IMG/VR virus record: IMGVR_UViG_3300025233_000047
Location: 1-45,612 of that record
DNA length: 45,612 nucleotides
Origin: a virus
Strand: one strand, 5' to 3'
Positions 1 through 7,791 of the stretch are shown piece after piece (position 1 is the first letter of the stretch; each line of letters begins with the position of its first letter). The translations under genes were made by a program, and so were the position numbers. A model generated the notes under the pieces. The model did not search any database. It was not told the origin of the DNA and saw nothing but the letters and a program-made list of their open reading frames with translations.

Positions 1-510
1 TTACAGCATACTGAACTGCATCGTAACGATGGTTTGAGTGGCTAGTGTTGCAGGCACATCAATCAAACGTTGATTCCGACTGCCACGGAAGGGAAGAGAG
101 ACGTCACGCTCAGCTTGAATATATCGACCGTCGATAATGACGTCGCATAGTTGGGCAAGCTCCGCTCTCGCAGGGTCAGTCACCAGCTCTTCATATTCGA
201 ATCCGGTATAAGCCCATACTGTCATATCAGGACGTGCCGTGCGGAGCTGCTGAACCCAGTTCGCACATTCTGCTGCTGAGAAAAAGGGATCACCGCCACA
301 CAACGTCACGCCATCGAGCAACGGATGGTTTGTCACTTCATGCAGAATCTGCTGCTGTCGCTCCTCTGTAAAAGGCTCACCCGCTCGAAAGCTCCATGAA
401 TCCGGACTGAAGCAGCCCGGACAGGCGTGACGGCATCCGCTGATGAACAACACCGCACGCAGGCCGGTTCCCTCATTCACCGATTCCGGAATGTATCCGT
501 ATAGATTCAT
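1..510 (-). CDS. nrdG: Anaerobic ribonucleotide reductase activating protein (radical SAM)
   Basis: This 169-aa protein is the radical-SAM activase that uses S-adenosylmethionine and a 4Fe-4S cluster to install the glycyl radical on NrdD. The cluster motif CxxxCxxC is visible as CRHACPGC (Cys26, Cys30, Cys33), and a glycine-rich SAM-binding stretch LCGGDPFF follows near residue 70. The length is normal for NrdG. Its start overlaps the end of nrdD by 4 bases, so the two are translationally coupled in one operon, nrdD first. The stop codon is at the very edge of the window, and the gene is complete. Confidence 0.95.
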   Translation of the reverse strand: MNLYGYIPESVNEGTGLRAVLFISGCRHACPGCFSPDSWSFRAGEPFTEERQQQILHEVTNHPLLDGVTLCGGDPFFSAAECANWVQQLRTARPDMTVWAYTGFEYEELVTDPARAELAQLCDVIIDGRYIQAERDVSLPFRGSRNQRLIDVPATLATQTIVTMQFSML

Positions 511-2468
511 CGGTGTTTCACCCGATCCCGCACTTCAGCCTGCTTGGCAGCATTGAAGCGCACTTTGTAATCTCCGGTCAGATAGCCGGTTACACGGCGT
601 AACCGCTGGAAGTGTACATGGTTCTCGTGGGCTTCACAGCCTGGGCATACATCCCCGATAACACCTTCATAACCACATGCAGGGCAGCGATCAATGGGAT
701 GATTAATGGAAAAATACCCGATATCCTGCGCCAGTGCATACTGCACGATTCGCAGGAAAGCTGCGGTGTTGGCTCGAACGTTGCCGTCAAGCTCCACATA
801 GGAGATTGCTCCCGCATTACATAAAGTATGGAACGGGGCCTCCAGTTCAATCTTGCGATAGGCTGGAAGAGTGTAATAGACCGGGATGTGGAATGAATTC
901 GTATAATACTCCCGATCATTAACTTCAGGAATGAGCCCATATCGCGCTCTGTCGATCTTCGTAAATTTGCCGGATAACCCTTCAGCAGGTGTAGCAAACA
1001 GGGTGATATTCAAGTTATGCTGCTCGCTCATCTGATCACAGAACTCTCTTATGGTGCGAATAATGTTCAGCGCTTCACGATGCACATGAGGGTCCTGTCC
1101 ATGATGGCGTCCATAGAGAGCTGTCATACATTCAGCCAGACCGATAAAACCCAGGGATAACGTACCATGTTTGAGCAGATCCCCAACGGGTTCATTCGGA
1201 GCAAGTTGCTCTCCGCCTTCCCATACCCCCTCCCGCATCATGAAGTCTGACGCCTTCGCAGGTTGCACGGTCTGGATACGATACCGATGCAACAGACCAT
1301 CCGCAGCATTTTGCATCACGGATTCCAGTGCAGTGTAGAATCCCGCCCGATCGGCAACCGCTCTGTTGCCTTGGCAGATGCCAAACCGAATGCCGAGCTT
1401 GACCAGGTTAATGGTATTAAAAGACAGATTACCTTTACCACTTTGGCGATTACGACCAAACCGGTCAGCCAGAGTACGTGTGCGGCATCCCATGGTTGCG
1501 ATGATCGTATCCGGATCTTCCGGACGATAGAAAGGCAGATTGAACGAGGCATCCACATTGACAAAGTTAGGATACATCCGCCGGGATGAACACGTGACCG
1601 CGAGGCGGAACAAATCATAGTTTGGCTCGCCTTGAGCTTGATTGATCCCTTGTTTACATTGGAAAATATGCTGAGGGAACACGGGAGTCTCCCCGTTGCC
1701 AAGGCCACGGATGGTTGCTTCCAGCAATGAACGTGATACCAACCGTCCTTCCGCTGATGTGCATAAACCATAGTTCAGAGAAGTGAACGGAATCTGACCA
1801 CCTGCCCGACTGCTCATCGTATTCAGGTTATGGATCAGTGATTCGGCAGCTTGTCCTGTCTCCAGTTCAGTCTCTTCGTAGGCGAAGGCATATGCCCGCG
1901 GACACTGATTCTTCGCTTCAATGCTGTCCAGATGAAGTTGTTCATCTTCAAGCAGGACATTCTCACCAAAAAGTCGTTGTCCTTTACGATAATGTTTGCG
2001 GAACGATCGCTGTACATAAGGGGCCAAATCCCAGTCAATCTTGTTAGCCGATACGCCGCCATATTGACTGTTCTGCTGGGATTGGAAGATGATTGCAACC
2101 AGTGCCATTGCAGACATGATCGTCTGAGGTGTGCGAACCGAACCGTTACCTGTATTGAAACCAGCAGCCAGCAGACGGTCAAACGGGATAAAGATGCAGT
2201 TGGTTGTACCAAGTGCATACTGATCCAGATCGTGTACATACAGATCCCCATTCTCCACAGCTTGAGCAAGCTCTTCCGGCAACACATGACGCAGAGCATG
2301 CCACTTGGCGGTCTCTGAACCGAGCCTGCTCATCTTGCCGCTGAAGGAGTCCCCGTTCAGATTCGCATTTTCCCTCAGCGTATCAGCGTCTTCAGCGCCA
2401 ATAATTCGTCTTCCCAGGTCGGATAATAGATCGGATGCCGGTGGAGTGGCATACTCAAGCAAGTTCAT
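507..2468 (-). CDS. nrdD: Anaerobic ribonucleoside-triphosphate reductase (class III)
   Basis: This 653-aa catalytic subunit reduces ribonucleoside triphosphates to deoxy forms without oxygen. The C-terminus carries the glycyl-radical motif RVTGYL (Gly about 628), preceded by the structural zinc site CPACG...CPGC. Candidate active-site cysteines lie in GTTNCIF near the N-terminus and in ATMGCRTR mid-protein. The start is fixed by an AGGAGG 8 bases upstream. The protein begins almost directly at the catalytic barrel (NANLNGDSFSGKMSRLGSE) and has no N-terminal ATP-cone of about 90 residues, which many NrdD proteins use for allosteric activity control. Thermotoga maritima NrdD is a known family member of similar length without the cone. 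It is cotranscribed with nrdG. Confidence 0.95.
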   Translation of the reverse strand: MNLLEYATPPASDLLSDLGRRIIGAEDADTLRENANLNGDSFSGKMSRLGSETAKWHALRHVLPEELAQAVENGDLYVHDLDQYALGTTNCIFIPFDRLLAAGFNTGNGSVRTPQTIMSAMALVAIIFQSQQNSQYGGVSANKIDWDLAPYVQRSFRKHYRKGQRLFGENVLLEDEQLHLDSIEAKNQCPRAYAFAYEETELETGQAAESLIHNLNTMSSRAGGQIPFTSLNYGLCTSAEGRLVSRSLLEATIRGLGNGETPVFPQHIFQCKQGINQAQGEPNYDLFRLAVTCSSRRMYPNFVNVDASFNLPFYRPEDPDTIIATMGCRTRTLADRFGRNRQSGKGNLSFNTINLVKLGIRFGICQGNRAVADRAGFYTALESVMQNAADGLLHRYRIQTVQPAKASDFMMREGVWEGGEQLAPNEPVGDLLKHGTLSLGFIGLAECMTALYGRHHGQDPHVHREALNIIRTIREFCDQMSEQHNLNITLFATPAEGLSGKFTKIDRARYGLIPEVNDREYYTNSFHIPVYYTLPAYRKIELEAPFHTLCNAGAISYVELDGNVRANTAAFLRIVQYALAQDIGYFSINHPIDRCPACGYEGVIGDVCPGCEAHENHVHFQRLRRVTGYLTGDYKVRFNAAKQAEVRDRVKHR

Positions 2469-2517
2469 GTAAGGTTCCTCCTAAAATGATTTGATGATCA
2501 TTTAATTCACGTTAAAT

Positions 2518-2560
2518 ACTATATGTAGATTTGTATTATCCATTTATAAACTATATGTGG
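2518..2560 (-). promoter_or_regulatory. Tandem NrdR boxes
   Basis: Two copies of ACTATATGTRG lie at 2518-2528 and 2550-2560. They match the NrdR core (CWATATATWG) and are spaced 32 bp apart, three helical turns, as is usual for NrdR box pairs. They flank and overlap the predicted -10 of nrdD, fitting repression when deoxynucleotides are plentiful. The rest of the 2469-2946 gap shows no further gene. Confidence 0.75.
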
Positions 2561-2585
2561 TTTTTTGGGTGTGATAATGGTCACA
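2536..2585 (-). promoter_or_regulatory. nrdDG promoter with Fnr box at -41.5
   Basis: A perfect TGTGA-N6-TCACA palindrome lies at 2570-2585, the Bacillus Fnr consensus. On the minus strand a -10-like TATAAA lies at 2543-2548, giving a predicted start near 2536. The centre of the palindrome (2577.5) is then exactly 41.5 bases upstream, the classic class II activator position. No good -35 is visible, as expected for an activator-dependent promoter. The start site is inferred. Confidence 0.7.
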
Positions 2586-2946
2586 CAACTTACTGGACAA
2601 AGTGGACTTTCCTTTAATTACTGCGGATAAAGGTTTCCAAAGTCTGAGTAGAAGCGTATAATTTCTAGTTATTCTGCATGTAAAATAACCGAAGTTGGAC
2701 AAGATGAACTTTGAACATCTGAAAAGGCAATTTGCAATACATTTAGGTTTGTTAAATCATCAGTTCAAGACCTGCTTTTGTCCAAAAAGGGGCTATTGGC
2801 AGGGAGTATGATTCTCTTTTACTTCTACGGTTAATCATATAAGTATAGATTGTGACAGATATTCGGATTCTTGATGAACCCTTGTACGTGATTAAACATT
2901 CTGATATACAGATTTGAAAGCGCAGCTAAGACAAGAGGGGTGAATC

Positions 2947-4584
2947 ATGGGGACGGCAGAAGGCATTACGAGAGGCTTCTATGAAAACATAAAGGAAGCT
3001 GCGGCCCATATCGTGGACGTATTAAGCGGGATATTGAAGGTCAATACCATCTTCGTTGCCACGAATGATGGGGTGACGAATGTCATTTTGGAGGCCTTTA
3101 ACCGTACGGAAGAGTTGATTGTTAAAGGCAGTGAGCTTTCATTTAACGAATCATATTGCAGTCTGGTATTAAGAGATAAGGGTAGCGTTCTTTCCATCCA
3201 GAATACATGCGAGAACCCAATGACACGCTCCATGGACGTCACGAGTGGGCTTGGGAGTCGTTTCTTCGTGGGGGTACCTATCATGCGAAGATCTGGCGAA
3301 ACATTTGGAACGATATGTCTAATGGACAACGCTGGTTATGTGATCAGTGAAACGGACATGAAGACGCTGAACGCGATGGCTGTCTTTCTGGGATATGTTG
3401 TGGATCTGGAGAGCACCTTGCATGTCCAGGAACGAAAATTGAGTGATTCGGAGCAAATGAAAGAGCAGCTCCAGGCAGAGAAAGAACGAGCCGAATCCGA
3501 GGCCATGACCAAATCGCAGATGTTAAAGCTGATGAGTCATGAGATTCGCAATCCGTTAAACGGCATTTTGGGACTGACGGATCTGATGCGTACACCGGAT
3601 ATGTCTGAGGAGCAGTCGGAGTATGTAAATATGATCGAGACGAGTGGCAATATATTACTCTCGTTGTTGAACAATATGATGAACTTCAATATTAATGAGG
3701 CAGGCAAAACGGTTATCCATGATGATCCGTTCGACTTGGTCGGCACCATTGAAAATACCGTTTATCTCTATGCCGGAATGGCAACGGGCAAGAATGTTGA
3801 ACTGGGATTGAATCTTGAATTGAATGTGTCGCAAGTATTTGTGGGTGATGAGACCAAGATCGGACAGATGCTTGCACATGTCATTCAATATGCTCTTGAT
3901 TCAACGCGTGAAGGCTCAGTTCTCATCACGGCAGTGGTGAACGGAGAAGATACAGAGGAGACTGGTACACTTCTGCTCAAGGTGAAGTACACCGGTCAGA
4001 TGGTATCCGATAAGAGGTTGCGTACCTTGAACGGCCAAGATGAAAATTTGGATATCCAAAAACTGATCGGAAGCAATCTGGGTTTGGCAGTAAGCCAAAA
4101 TCTTGCCATTCTCATGCATGGCCGTATTCAGGTGAGTAGTGCGGGGGAGAATGAGACGGAATTCCATATTGCCCTTCCCTTACGCAGATACTGGGAGTTA
4201 CCTCAACTGGCAAGTATTCAGCAGCGGTTAAAAGGGAAAAAGGTGCTGCTTGCCAAGGAGCCTGATATATTGCAAGGTGTTTCTTCCCTGATGCGCAGGT
4301 GGGAGATGGATGTGCATATGACCTCAGGTTCGAGTGTAGCGCATGAGTGGATCAAGGATGGCTTCAAGCCGGATGTGGCCGTTGTAGATATGGGACTTCA
4401 GGAAGGCGGCGCAGTTGATTTTGTACATGAAATGAAACAGCGGCTGGAGAACCTGCCCGTCATTGTTCTGGTTCCATATGGTATGCACATTGACCCGCAT
4501 GAAGCGGAAACCTTTGATGCTGTTCTGACGAAGCCGGTCAGACAAGCTGATCTGTTGAATGCATTGAGTATTACTCTGCCTTAA
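2947..4584 (+). CDS. GAF / histidine-kinase / receiver hybrid with degenerate catalytic motifs
   Basis: This 545-aa soluble protein has, in order, a GAF-like sensor domain (about 1-155), a coiled-coil linker (156-190), a HisKA dimerisation domain with intact H-box SHEIRNPLNG (His198), a HATPase-like domain (about 256-415) and a receiver-like domain (about 431-545). The N-box Asn next to the usual NAxKFT position is Tyr315, the DxGxG motif reads YTGQMV, and GxGLGLA reads GSNLGLA, so ATP binding is doubtful. The receiver keeps the phospho-acceptor Asp481 and Lys529, but the acidic pair is AKE and the Thr/Ser switch is lost. No membrane segment is seen. It may be a pseudokinase or scaffold rather than an active kinase. 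The start has GAGGGGTG upstream. Confidence 0.85.
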   Translation: MGTAEGITRGFYENIKEAAAHIVDVLSGILKVNTIFVATNDGVTNVILEAFNRTEELIVKGSELSFNESYCSLVLRDKGSVLSIQNTCENPMTRSMDVTSGLGSRFFVGVPIMRRSGETFGTICLMDNAGYVISETDMKTLNAMAVFLGYVVDLESTLHVQERKLSDSEQMKEQLQAEKERAESEAMTKSQMLKLMSHEIRNPLNGILGLTDLMRTPDMSEEQSEYVNMIETSGNILLSLLNNMMNFNINEAGKTVIHDDPFDLVGTIENTVYLYAGMATGKNVELGLNLELNVSQVFVGDETKIGQMLAHVIQYALDSTREGSVLITAVVNGEDTEETGTLLLKVKYTGQMVSDKRLRTLNGQDENLDIQKLIGSNLGLAVSQNLAILMHGRIQVSSAGENETEFHIALPLRRYWELPQLASIQQRLKGKKVLLAKEPDILQGVSSLMRRWEMDVHMTSGSSVAHEWIKDGFKPDVAVVDMGLQEGGAVDFVHEMKQRLENLPVIVLVPYGMHIDPHEAETFDAVLTKPVRQADLLNALSITLP

Positions 4585-4616
4585 ACGAGCAGCCGGATGG
4601 AGAGTTATCTCAGTTG

Positions 4617-4650
4617 GCGCACCTGCTACGGGTGCGCTTCTTTGTTTTTC
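4617..4650 (+). terminator. Intrinsic terminator after the hybrid kinase
   Basis: A perfect 7-bp stem GCGCACC/GGTGCGC (4617-4623, 4631-4637) with a 7-nt loop is followed by a T-rich run (TTCTTTGTTTTT). Confidence 0.85.
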
Positions 4651-4756
4651 CCTTTGCATTTTTCCAATTTCTGCGTCAAAGCCCTTTTAATCCGAGCTGG
4701 TTACGTTACAATAGAATGTGAACTTCATCTTTATAACCATAGAGGAGGATATGCAA

Positions 4757-4802
4757 TCAATGGATTATCGCAGATTACCTTTAAACATCGATAATCCATT
4801 GA
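4757..4802. repeat. 14-bp perfect inverted repeat near the prophage left end
   Basis: TCAATGGATTATCG at 4757-4770 is repeated in exact inverted form (CGATAATCCATTGA) at 4789-4802, with 18 bases between. There is no T-run, so it is not an ordinary terminator. It sits between the chromosomal terminator and the integrase gene and includes the first codons of the short frame at 4760. Confidence 0.8.
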
Positions 4803-4837
4803 TACATAAGGGTTTTACTGTGGTTTGTATGACATAG
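4760..4837 (+). pseudogene. Possible 5' fragment of a host gene interrupted by the prophage
   Basis: A short frame of 25 codons begins MDYRRLPLNIDNP and stops at TAG 4835-4837. An AGAGGAGG lies upstream (4741-4748), with somewhat long spacing to ATG 4760; an in-frame ATG at 4751 is too close to it. The strong ribosome binding site without a full gene, right beside an integrase, suggests the prophage entered the start of a chromosomal gene. Its other half would lie beyond the right end of the window. It is not recognised as any family. Confidence 0.3.
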
Positions 4838-4855
4838 GGTAACATTTGGGTAACA
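4837..4855. repeat. Tandem GGGTAACA beside integrase (possible attL element)
   Basis: Two exact copies of GGGTAACA at 4837-4844 and 4848-4855 are spaced 11 bp, one helical turn, directly downstream of the integrase stop. The position and phasing suit integrase arm or core binding. No partner copy was found at the right side of the window, so the attachment core is unproven. Confidence 0.35.
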
Positions 4856-4862
4856 ATCGTCC

Positions 4863-6080
4863 TCATTTTATGCTTTTCATCAGTGCGCTGAACTTCGAAC
4901 TGGTATCTTTTTTTCTACTCTTGGTCACATGCAAGTATACCGTTTCAGTCGTCGTATCATCTTTGTGTCCCAAGCGATCCATGATCTCATGTAATTCGGC
5001 TCCAGCTTCAGCAAGTAGTGATGTATGCGTATGACGTAATGAGTGCGGCGTCAGATTCTCATCCAAGTTACACAGTTTTAGCAGCCTGTTCATTCTCCAG
5101 TTGATAAATTGATGCATTTCCGGGTATCCAGGTGTTCTGGAAGCTTTGGCGATCACAAAGTCCTTATCGTGATAGGTGTCCCTGAATCGCATCTTCGTTT
5201 CACTCTGCTGCTTCTTATGCGTTTTTAATACCTCAATGACTTCTGGTGCTACATTGATTGTTCGGCGCGAAGTTGCTGTCTTTGGCGTTAAGAGCGTGTA
5301 GTCGGTTGCATTATTCTTCGGGTTATACAGTGTTTTCGTGATGGATATCTCATGGTTATCGAAGTCTATGTCTTTCCATTTGAGCGCGCACAGTTCTCCG
5401 GCACGCATGCCTGTATAAGAGAGTAGGGTAAAAATGACATAATCTCGTTCTAGCCCTTTTACTTCAGCGGTATCCAAGAACAGTTTTAATTCCTCTTTTT
5501 CTAAATACTTCACACCCTCTTCAGCTGACTCCAGATCTTCAACAGTCTTTTGTTCCTTTGGGATATATGAGAATTCAGTGGGATCTTTCTTAATTACATT
5601 CATTTCAATCGCCTTCTTAAAGATCATCTTCCCAGTCCGATGTGTTCCGACCAATGTGTTATGCTCATATCTGTTTTCGGATTTCATGGAGTAAAGCATT
5701 TCTTGATATATGTTTAGTGTGATGTCCTTCATTTTGTAGAAGCGTAAATACTTCAACAATCGATTGATTTCTGTTTTCCTCAGGTCAACCGTGCTTATTT
5801 TCACCTTGCCCGATCCGCTGTACGCTTTAATCCAAGTTTCCGCAAATTCTTCAAAGCCAATATCTTTCTCTTCTACATAGGTGCCTTGCTTTAATTCAAT
5901 CAATAGATTGGCAGCATGTAGCTCAGCTTCAGCCTTTGTCGCGAATCCACCTTTCTTTTTCTGCTTCCGTCTACCATTGGCCGGATTGATCCCTACATCG
6001 ATCATATATGACCAGGTGGCGCTACACTTACACTTCTTCGTGGTGCACTTACAGTGCGGCTTGTAAAAGTGTCCTTTCAT
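4863..6080 (-). CDS. int: Tyrosine-family phage integrase
   Basis: This 405-aa site-specific recombinase catalyses integration and excision of the prophage. The catalytic set is visible: Arg226 (TGMRAGEL), His346 and Arg349 (HSLRH), His372 (RLGHKDD) and nucleophile Tyr382 (TVYLHV). A SAM-like core-binding domain covers about residues 70-165. The N-terminus is unusual in carrying CKC...CKC, a possible metal site in the arm-binding domain. The frame is open 20 codons further upstream, but only the ATG at 6080 has a ribosome binding site (AAAGGAG, 9 bases away). The gene faces outward to the left prophage end, as usual for int. Confidence 0.93.
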   Translation of the reverse strand: MKGHFYKPHCKCTTKKCKCSATWSYMIDVGINPANGRRKQKKKGGFATKAEAELHAANLLIELKQGTYVEEKDIGFEEFAETWIKAYSGSGKVKISTVDLRKTEINRLLKYLRFYKMKDITLNIYQEMLYSMKSENRYEHNTLVGTHRTGKMIFKKAIEMNVIKKDPTEFSYIPKEQKTVEDLESAEEGVKYLEKEELKLFLDTAEVKGLERDYVIFTLLSYTGMRAGELCALKWKDIDFDNHEISITKTLYNPKNNATDYTLLTPKTATSRRTINVAPEVIEVLKTHKKQQSETKMRFRDTYHDKDFVIAKASRTPGYPEMHQFINWRMNRLLKLCNLDENLTPHSLRHTHTSLLAEAGAELHEIMDRLGHKDDTTTETVYLHVTKSRKKDTSSKFSALMKSIK

Positions 6081-6130
6081 GGTTGCCGACTCCTTTCGAC
6101 GTTTTAATAGGATTGTAATCGAAGTGATAG

Positions 6131-6152
6131 AAAAAAGCACCCAGAAGGGTGC
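6131..6152 (-). terminator. Intrinsic terminator between membrane gene and integrase
   Basis: On the minus strand GCACCC-TTCT-GGGTGC is followed by six T. It lies after the stop of the membrane protein gene and just before the integrase start, separating the two transcripts. Confidence 0.8.
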
Positions 6153-6164
6153 CAGTGCTAAGGG

Positions 6165-6767
6165 TTATTGATCTATAGAATTCTTATTTGAAGTAAATAG
6201 AGATGCGATTGACCCCAATATAGAAGCTATTGCAATGAGGGTAATATAAATTGCATACACAAAGGCTGCTGCTGCAATTAACCAGTTAAGGAAAGGGATA
6301 TCCTGAACCCAATCAATAATATTTGCTATCCCTTGTGTCAGACTATTAACTGCTGGACGTGGATCATACAGCACATAAACAAAGAAAAGCATCTCAATCA
6401 ATATAACCCAGTATTTAAAATTCAACGCCTTATATGTACTGAAATCATAATTCTTCTCAGCTTCCTTCTTAGCAAGCATAACTCCCCAAATTTCATTAAA
6501 GAAAAGAAACAGTCCACCAATTAATGCTAGGTGCCATTTCACCTCTCCTTCACCAACGCCTAATACAGTAAAAGCTGTGAATGCAGCAAATAAGTAGTGT
6601 GGCAAGAGAGACAATACGTTAGCTATAGCGATACCAGCACGTTCATTAAATAAGAGAGCAATGATTATGATTACTATCTTCTCAACAAACTTCCATAAAA
6701 AAGAAAAAACTAATATCATTGCTGCGATAGAGTAAATCAGGTACAACCAATCCCATCTCCAAGACAT
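6165..6767 (-). CDS. Multi-pass membrane protein, unknown
   Basis: This 200-aa protein is mostly hydrophobic, with about five to six predicted membrane segments (for example the ALLFNERAGIAIANVLSLLP region and two C-terminal segments). No family is recognised. The start is the third in-frame Met of the open frame, since GAGGAG lies 7 bases before it and only 1 base before the first ATG. It is transcribed away from a LytTR-like gene across a 165-bp gap. Its place between integrase and repressor, where lysogens express genes, suggests lysogenic conversion or superinfection exclusion. This is inference from position only. Confidence 0.75.
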   Translation of the reverse strand: MSWRWDWLYLIYSIAAMILVFSFLWKFVEKIVIIIIALLFNERAGIAIANVLSLLPHYLFAAFTAFTVLGVGEGEVKWHLALIGGLFLFFNEIWGVMLAKKEAEKNYDFSTYKALNFKYWVILIEMLFFVYVLYDPRPAVNSLTQGIANIIDWVQDIPFLNWLIAAAAFVYAIYITLIAIASILGSIASLFTSNKNSIDQ

Positions 6768-6843
6768 TTCCATTCTCCTCGTTTAACTCCGCATCGGCTG
6801 CGGTAATGGTTCTATATATGTAAGCTAGCCTATTATATCATTT

Positions 6844-6880
6844 CCCGATATTTCCTTGGTATATTTTGCCCGATGTTTCC
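6844..6880. promoter_or_regulatory. 12-bp direct repeats in the divergent promoter region
   Basis: CCCGATATTTCC (6844-6855) and CCCGATGTTTCC (6869-6880) are 11/12 identical and 25 bp apart, in the gap between the membrane gene and the LytTR-like gene. LytTR proteins bind paired direct repeats, so this is a candidate operator. A separate hairpin TAGATGC-ATA-GCATCTA lies at 6901-6917, just before the ribosome binding site of the regulator. Confidence 0.45.
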
Positions 6881-6932
6881 AAGTCTTTCTTCCATTAGTA
6901 TAGATGCATAGCATCTAGAGAGGGGAACATCA

Positions 6933-7271
6933 TTGGATATTATCGGAGTTAAAATGTACGGCAGACAGGACGATGATTCAGATTTCGTTCTGTTTAACCT
7001 GGAGAAAGACGTAAATTTTATTGAGCCTCTTCAAATGACATCTAATTCCGCAAAAACATTAGCGTTTCATACCGCATGTGGTTCATACATTGCGATACAT
7101 CTTATGCGAGATGCGAAGCAGGCTTATAAGCAGTATGGGTTTGATGCATTCGACAGTTCAACCATAGTAAATCTTGAACGTATTGAGAGAACTGAGAATG
7201 TAGATAATGGAGGAATTGTCTATTTTAAAGATGGGTCACACGTTAAAGTGCGAAAAGTATTTAAAAAATAA
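6933..7271 (+). CDS. Small LytTR-like DNA-binding protein
   Basis: This 112-aa protein matches the LytTR pattern: NLEKDVNFIE at the beta strand region, LAFHTACGSYIAIHL, then the hallmark DSSTIVNLERIER and a closing YFKDGSHVKVRK. LytTR domains bind paired direct repeats and regulate transcription. There is no receiver domain, so it is a stand-alone form. The start is TTG, 7 bases after GAGGGG; the first ATG inside the frame has no ribosome binding site. It is divergent from a membrane protein gene and may regulate it and itself. The family call is from motif reading. Confidence 0.65.
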   Translation: MDIIGVKMYGRQDDDSDFVLFNLEKDVNFIEPLQMTSNSAKTLAFHTACGSYIAIHLMRDAKQAYKQYGFDAFDSSTIVNLERIERTENVDNGGIVYFKDGSHVKVRKVFKK

Positions 7272-7279
7272 TCGTGTCA

Positions 7280-7307
7280 AGCACCCTTTAACCCCATTAA
7301 AGGTGCT
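7280..7307. repeat. Hairpin after the LytTR-like gene
   Basis: An imperfect stem AGCACC(C)TTTAA/TTAAAGGTGCT with a single bulged base closes shortly after the stop. There is no T-run, so termination is uncertain. Confidence 0.4.
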
Positions 7308-7418
7308 AAATTCCTCCAAGATTCGACAGCATATGACATGCGATGTCTGGTATAGTATGGGTACCAACTAAATCAGACTACATAAATACGTTGTTAATTG
7401 ATTTTATTGGTGCTCCTG

Positions 7419-7471
7419 AGTTCGCTGCATAGCGAACTTCTGCCCCGGTCGGAGTGACAGAAACGTCACTC
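7419..7471. repeat. Two adjacent perfect hairpins
   Basis: AGTTCGCT-GCAT-AGCGAACT (7419-7438) and GAGTGAC-N6-GTCACTC (7452-7471) lie side by side. The second overlaps the stop of the minus-strand regulator gene. They may terminate or protect converging transcripts, since the LytTR-like gene arrives from the left and the XRE gene from the right. There is no T-run on either strand. Confidence 0.6.
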
Positions 7472-7691
7472 AATCGCTGCTGACTTCGATACGCTCGTAC
7501 AAATCATCAATATAGCAACCAACTGCCGCGGCAATGGTCATCGCAGTTGCTATAGACATCGTTCTTTTTTTGTTAGCGTATTCCGAAATTGAAGACTTTG
7601 GAATACCAGTTACATCGGCTAACCACTGTTGAGAACGTTTGATTTCGCGTAATCTTTTTGTCAGCAGGCAACGACCAGGTTTATACACCAT
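7470..7691 (-). CDS. XRE-family helix-turn-helix regulator, small
   Basis: This 73-aa protein is essentially one HTH_3 domain: LREIKRSQQWLADVTGIPKSSISEYANKKRTMS covers the recognition helix. The domain binds operator DNA. The second ATG is chosen because GAGG lies 7 bases before it but only 1 base before the first. It is divergent from the 46-aa gene at 7792, and its promoter region contains the LexA-type box, so it may be co-regulated. It is a second lysogeny regulator besides the CI-like protein. Confidence 0.8.
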   Translation of the reverse strand: MVYKPGRCLLTKRLREIKRSQQWLADVTGIPKSSISEYANKKRTMSIATAMTIAAAVGCYIDDLYERIEVSSD

Positions 7692-7720
7692 GATCATGCC
7701 TCACTATATATTTTTTTAGC

Positions 7721-7749
7721 TTGTAACAGAACAAGTGTTCCCTTAAAAT
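7721..7749 (+). promoter_or_regulatory. Promoter with LexA/SOS-type box
   Basis: A -35-like TTGTAA (7721-7726) and -10 TAAAAT (7744-7749) are separated by 17 bases. Exactly between them lies GAACAAGTGTTC (7729-7740), which fits the Bacillus LexA (DinR) core GAAC-RNRY-GTTY, although the flanking C and G of the full consensus are absent. Bound LexA would block this promoter until DNA damage. It reads toward the 46-aa gene. Confidence 0.65.
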
Positions 7750-7791
7750 GAATATTACCAAAAGGCAACTAAGATTACGGGAGATGATCAG

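Noticed and set aside
507-2468. Long plus-strand and second minus-strand frames inside nrdD
   Set aside because: They are shadows of the strongly conserved nrdD frame and have no ribosome binding sites.
4863-6140. Integrase starting at 6140
   Set aside because: The extra 20 codons overlap the terminator hairpin and lack a ribosome binding site; ATG 6080 has AAAGGAG.
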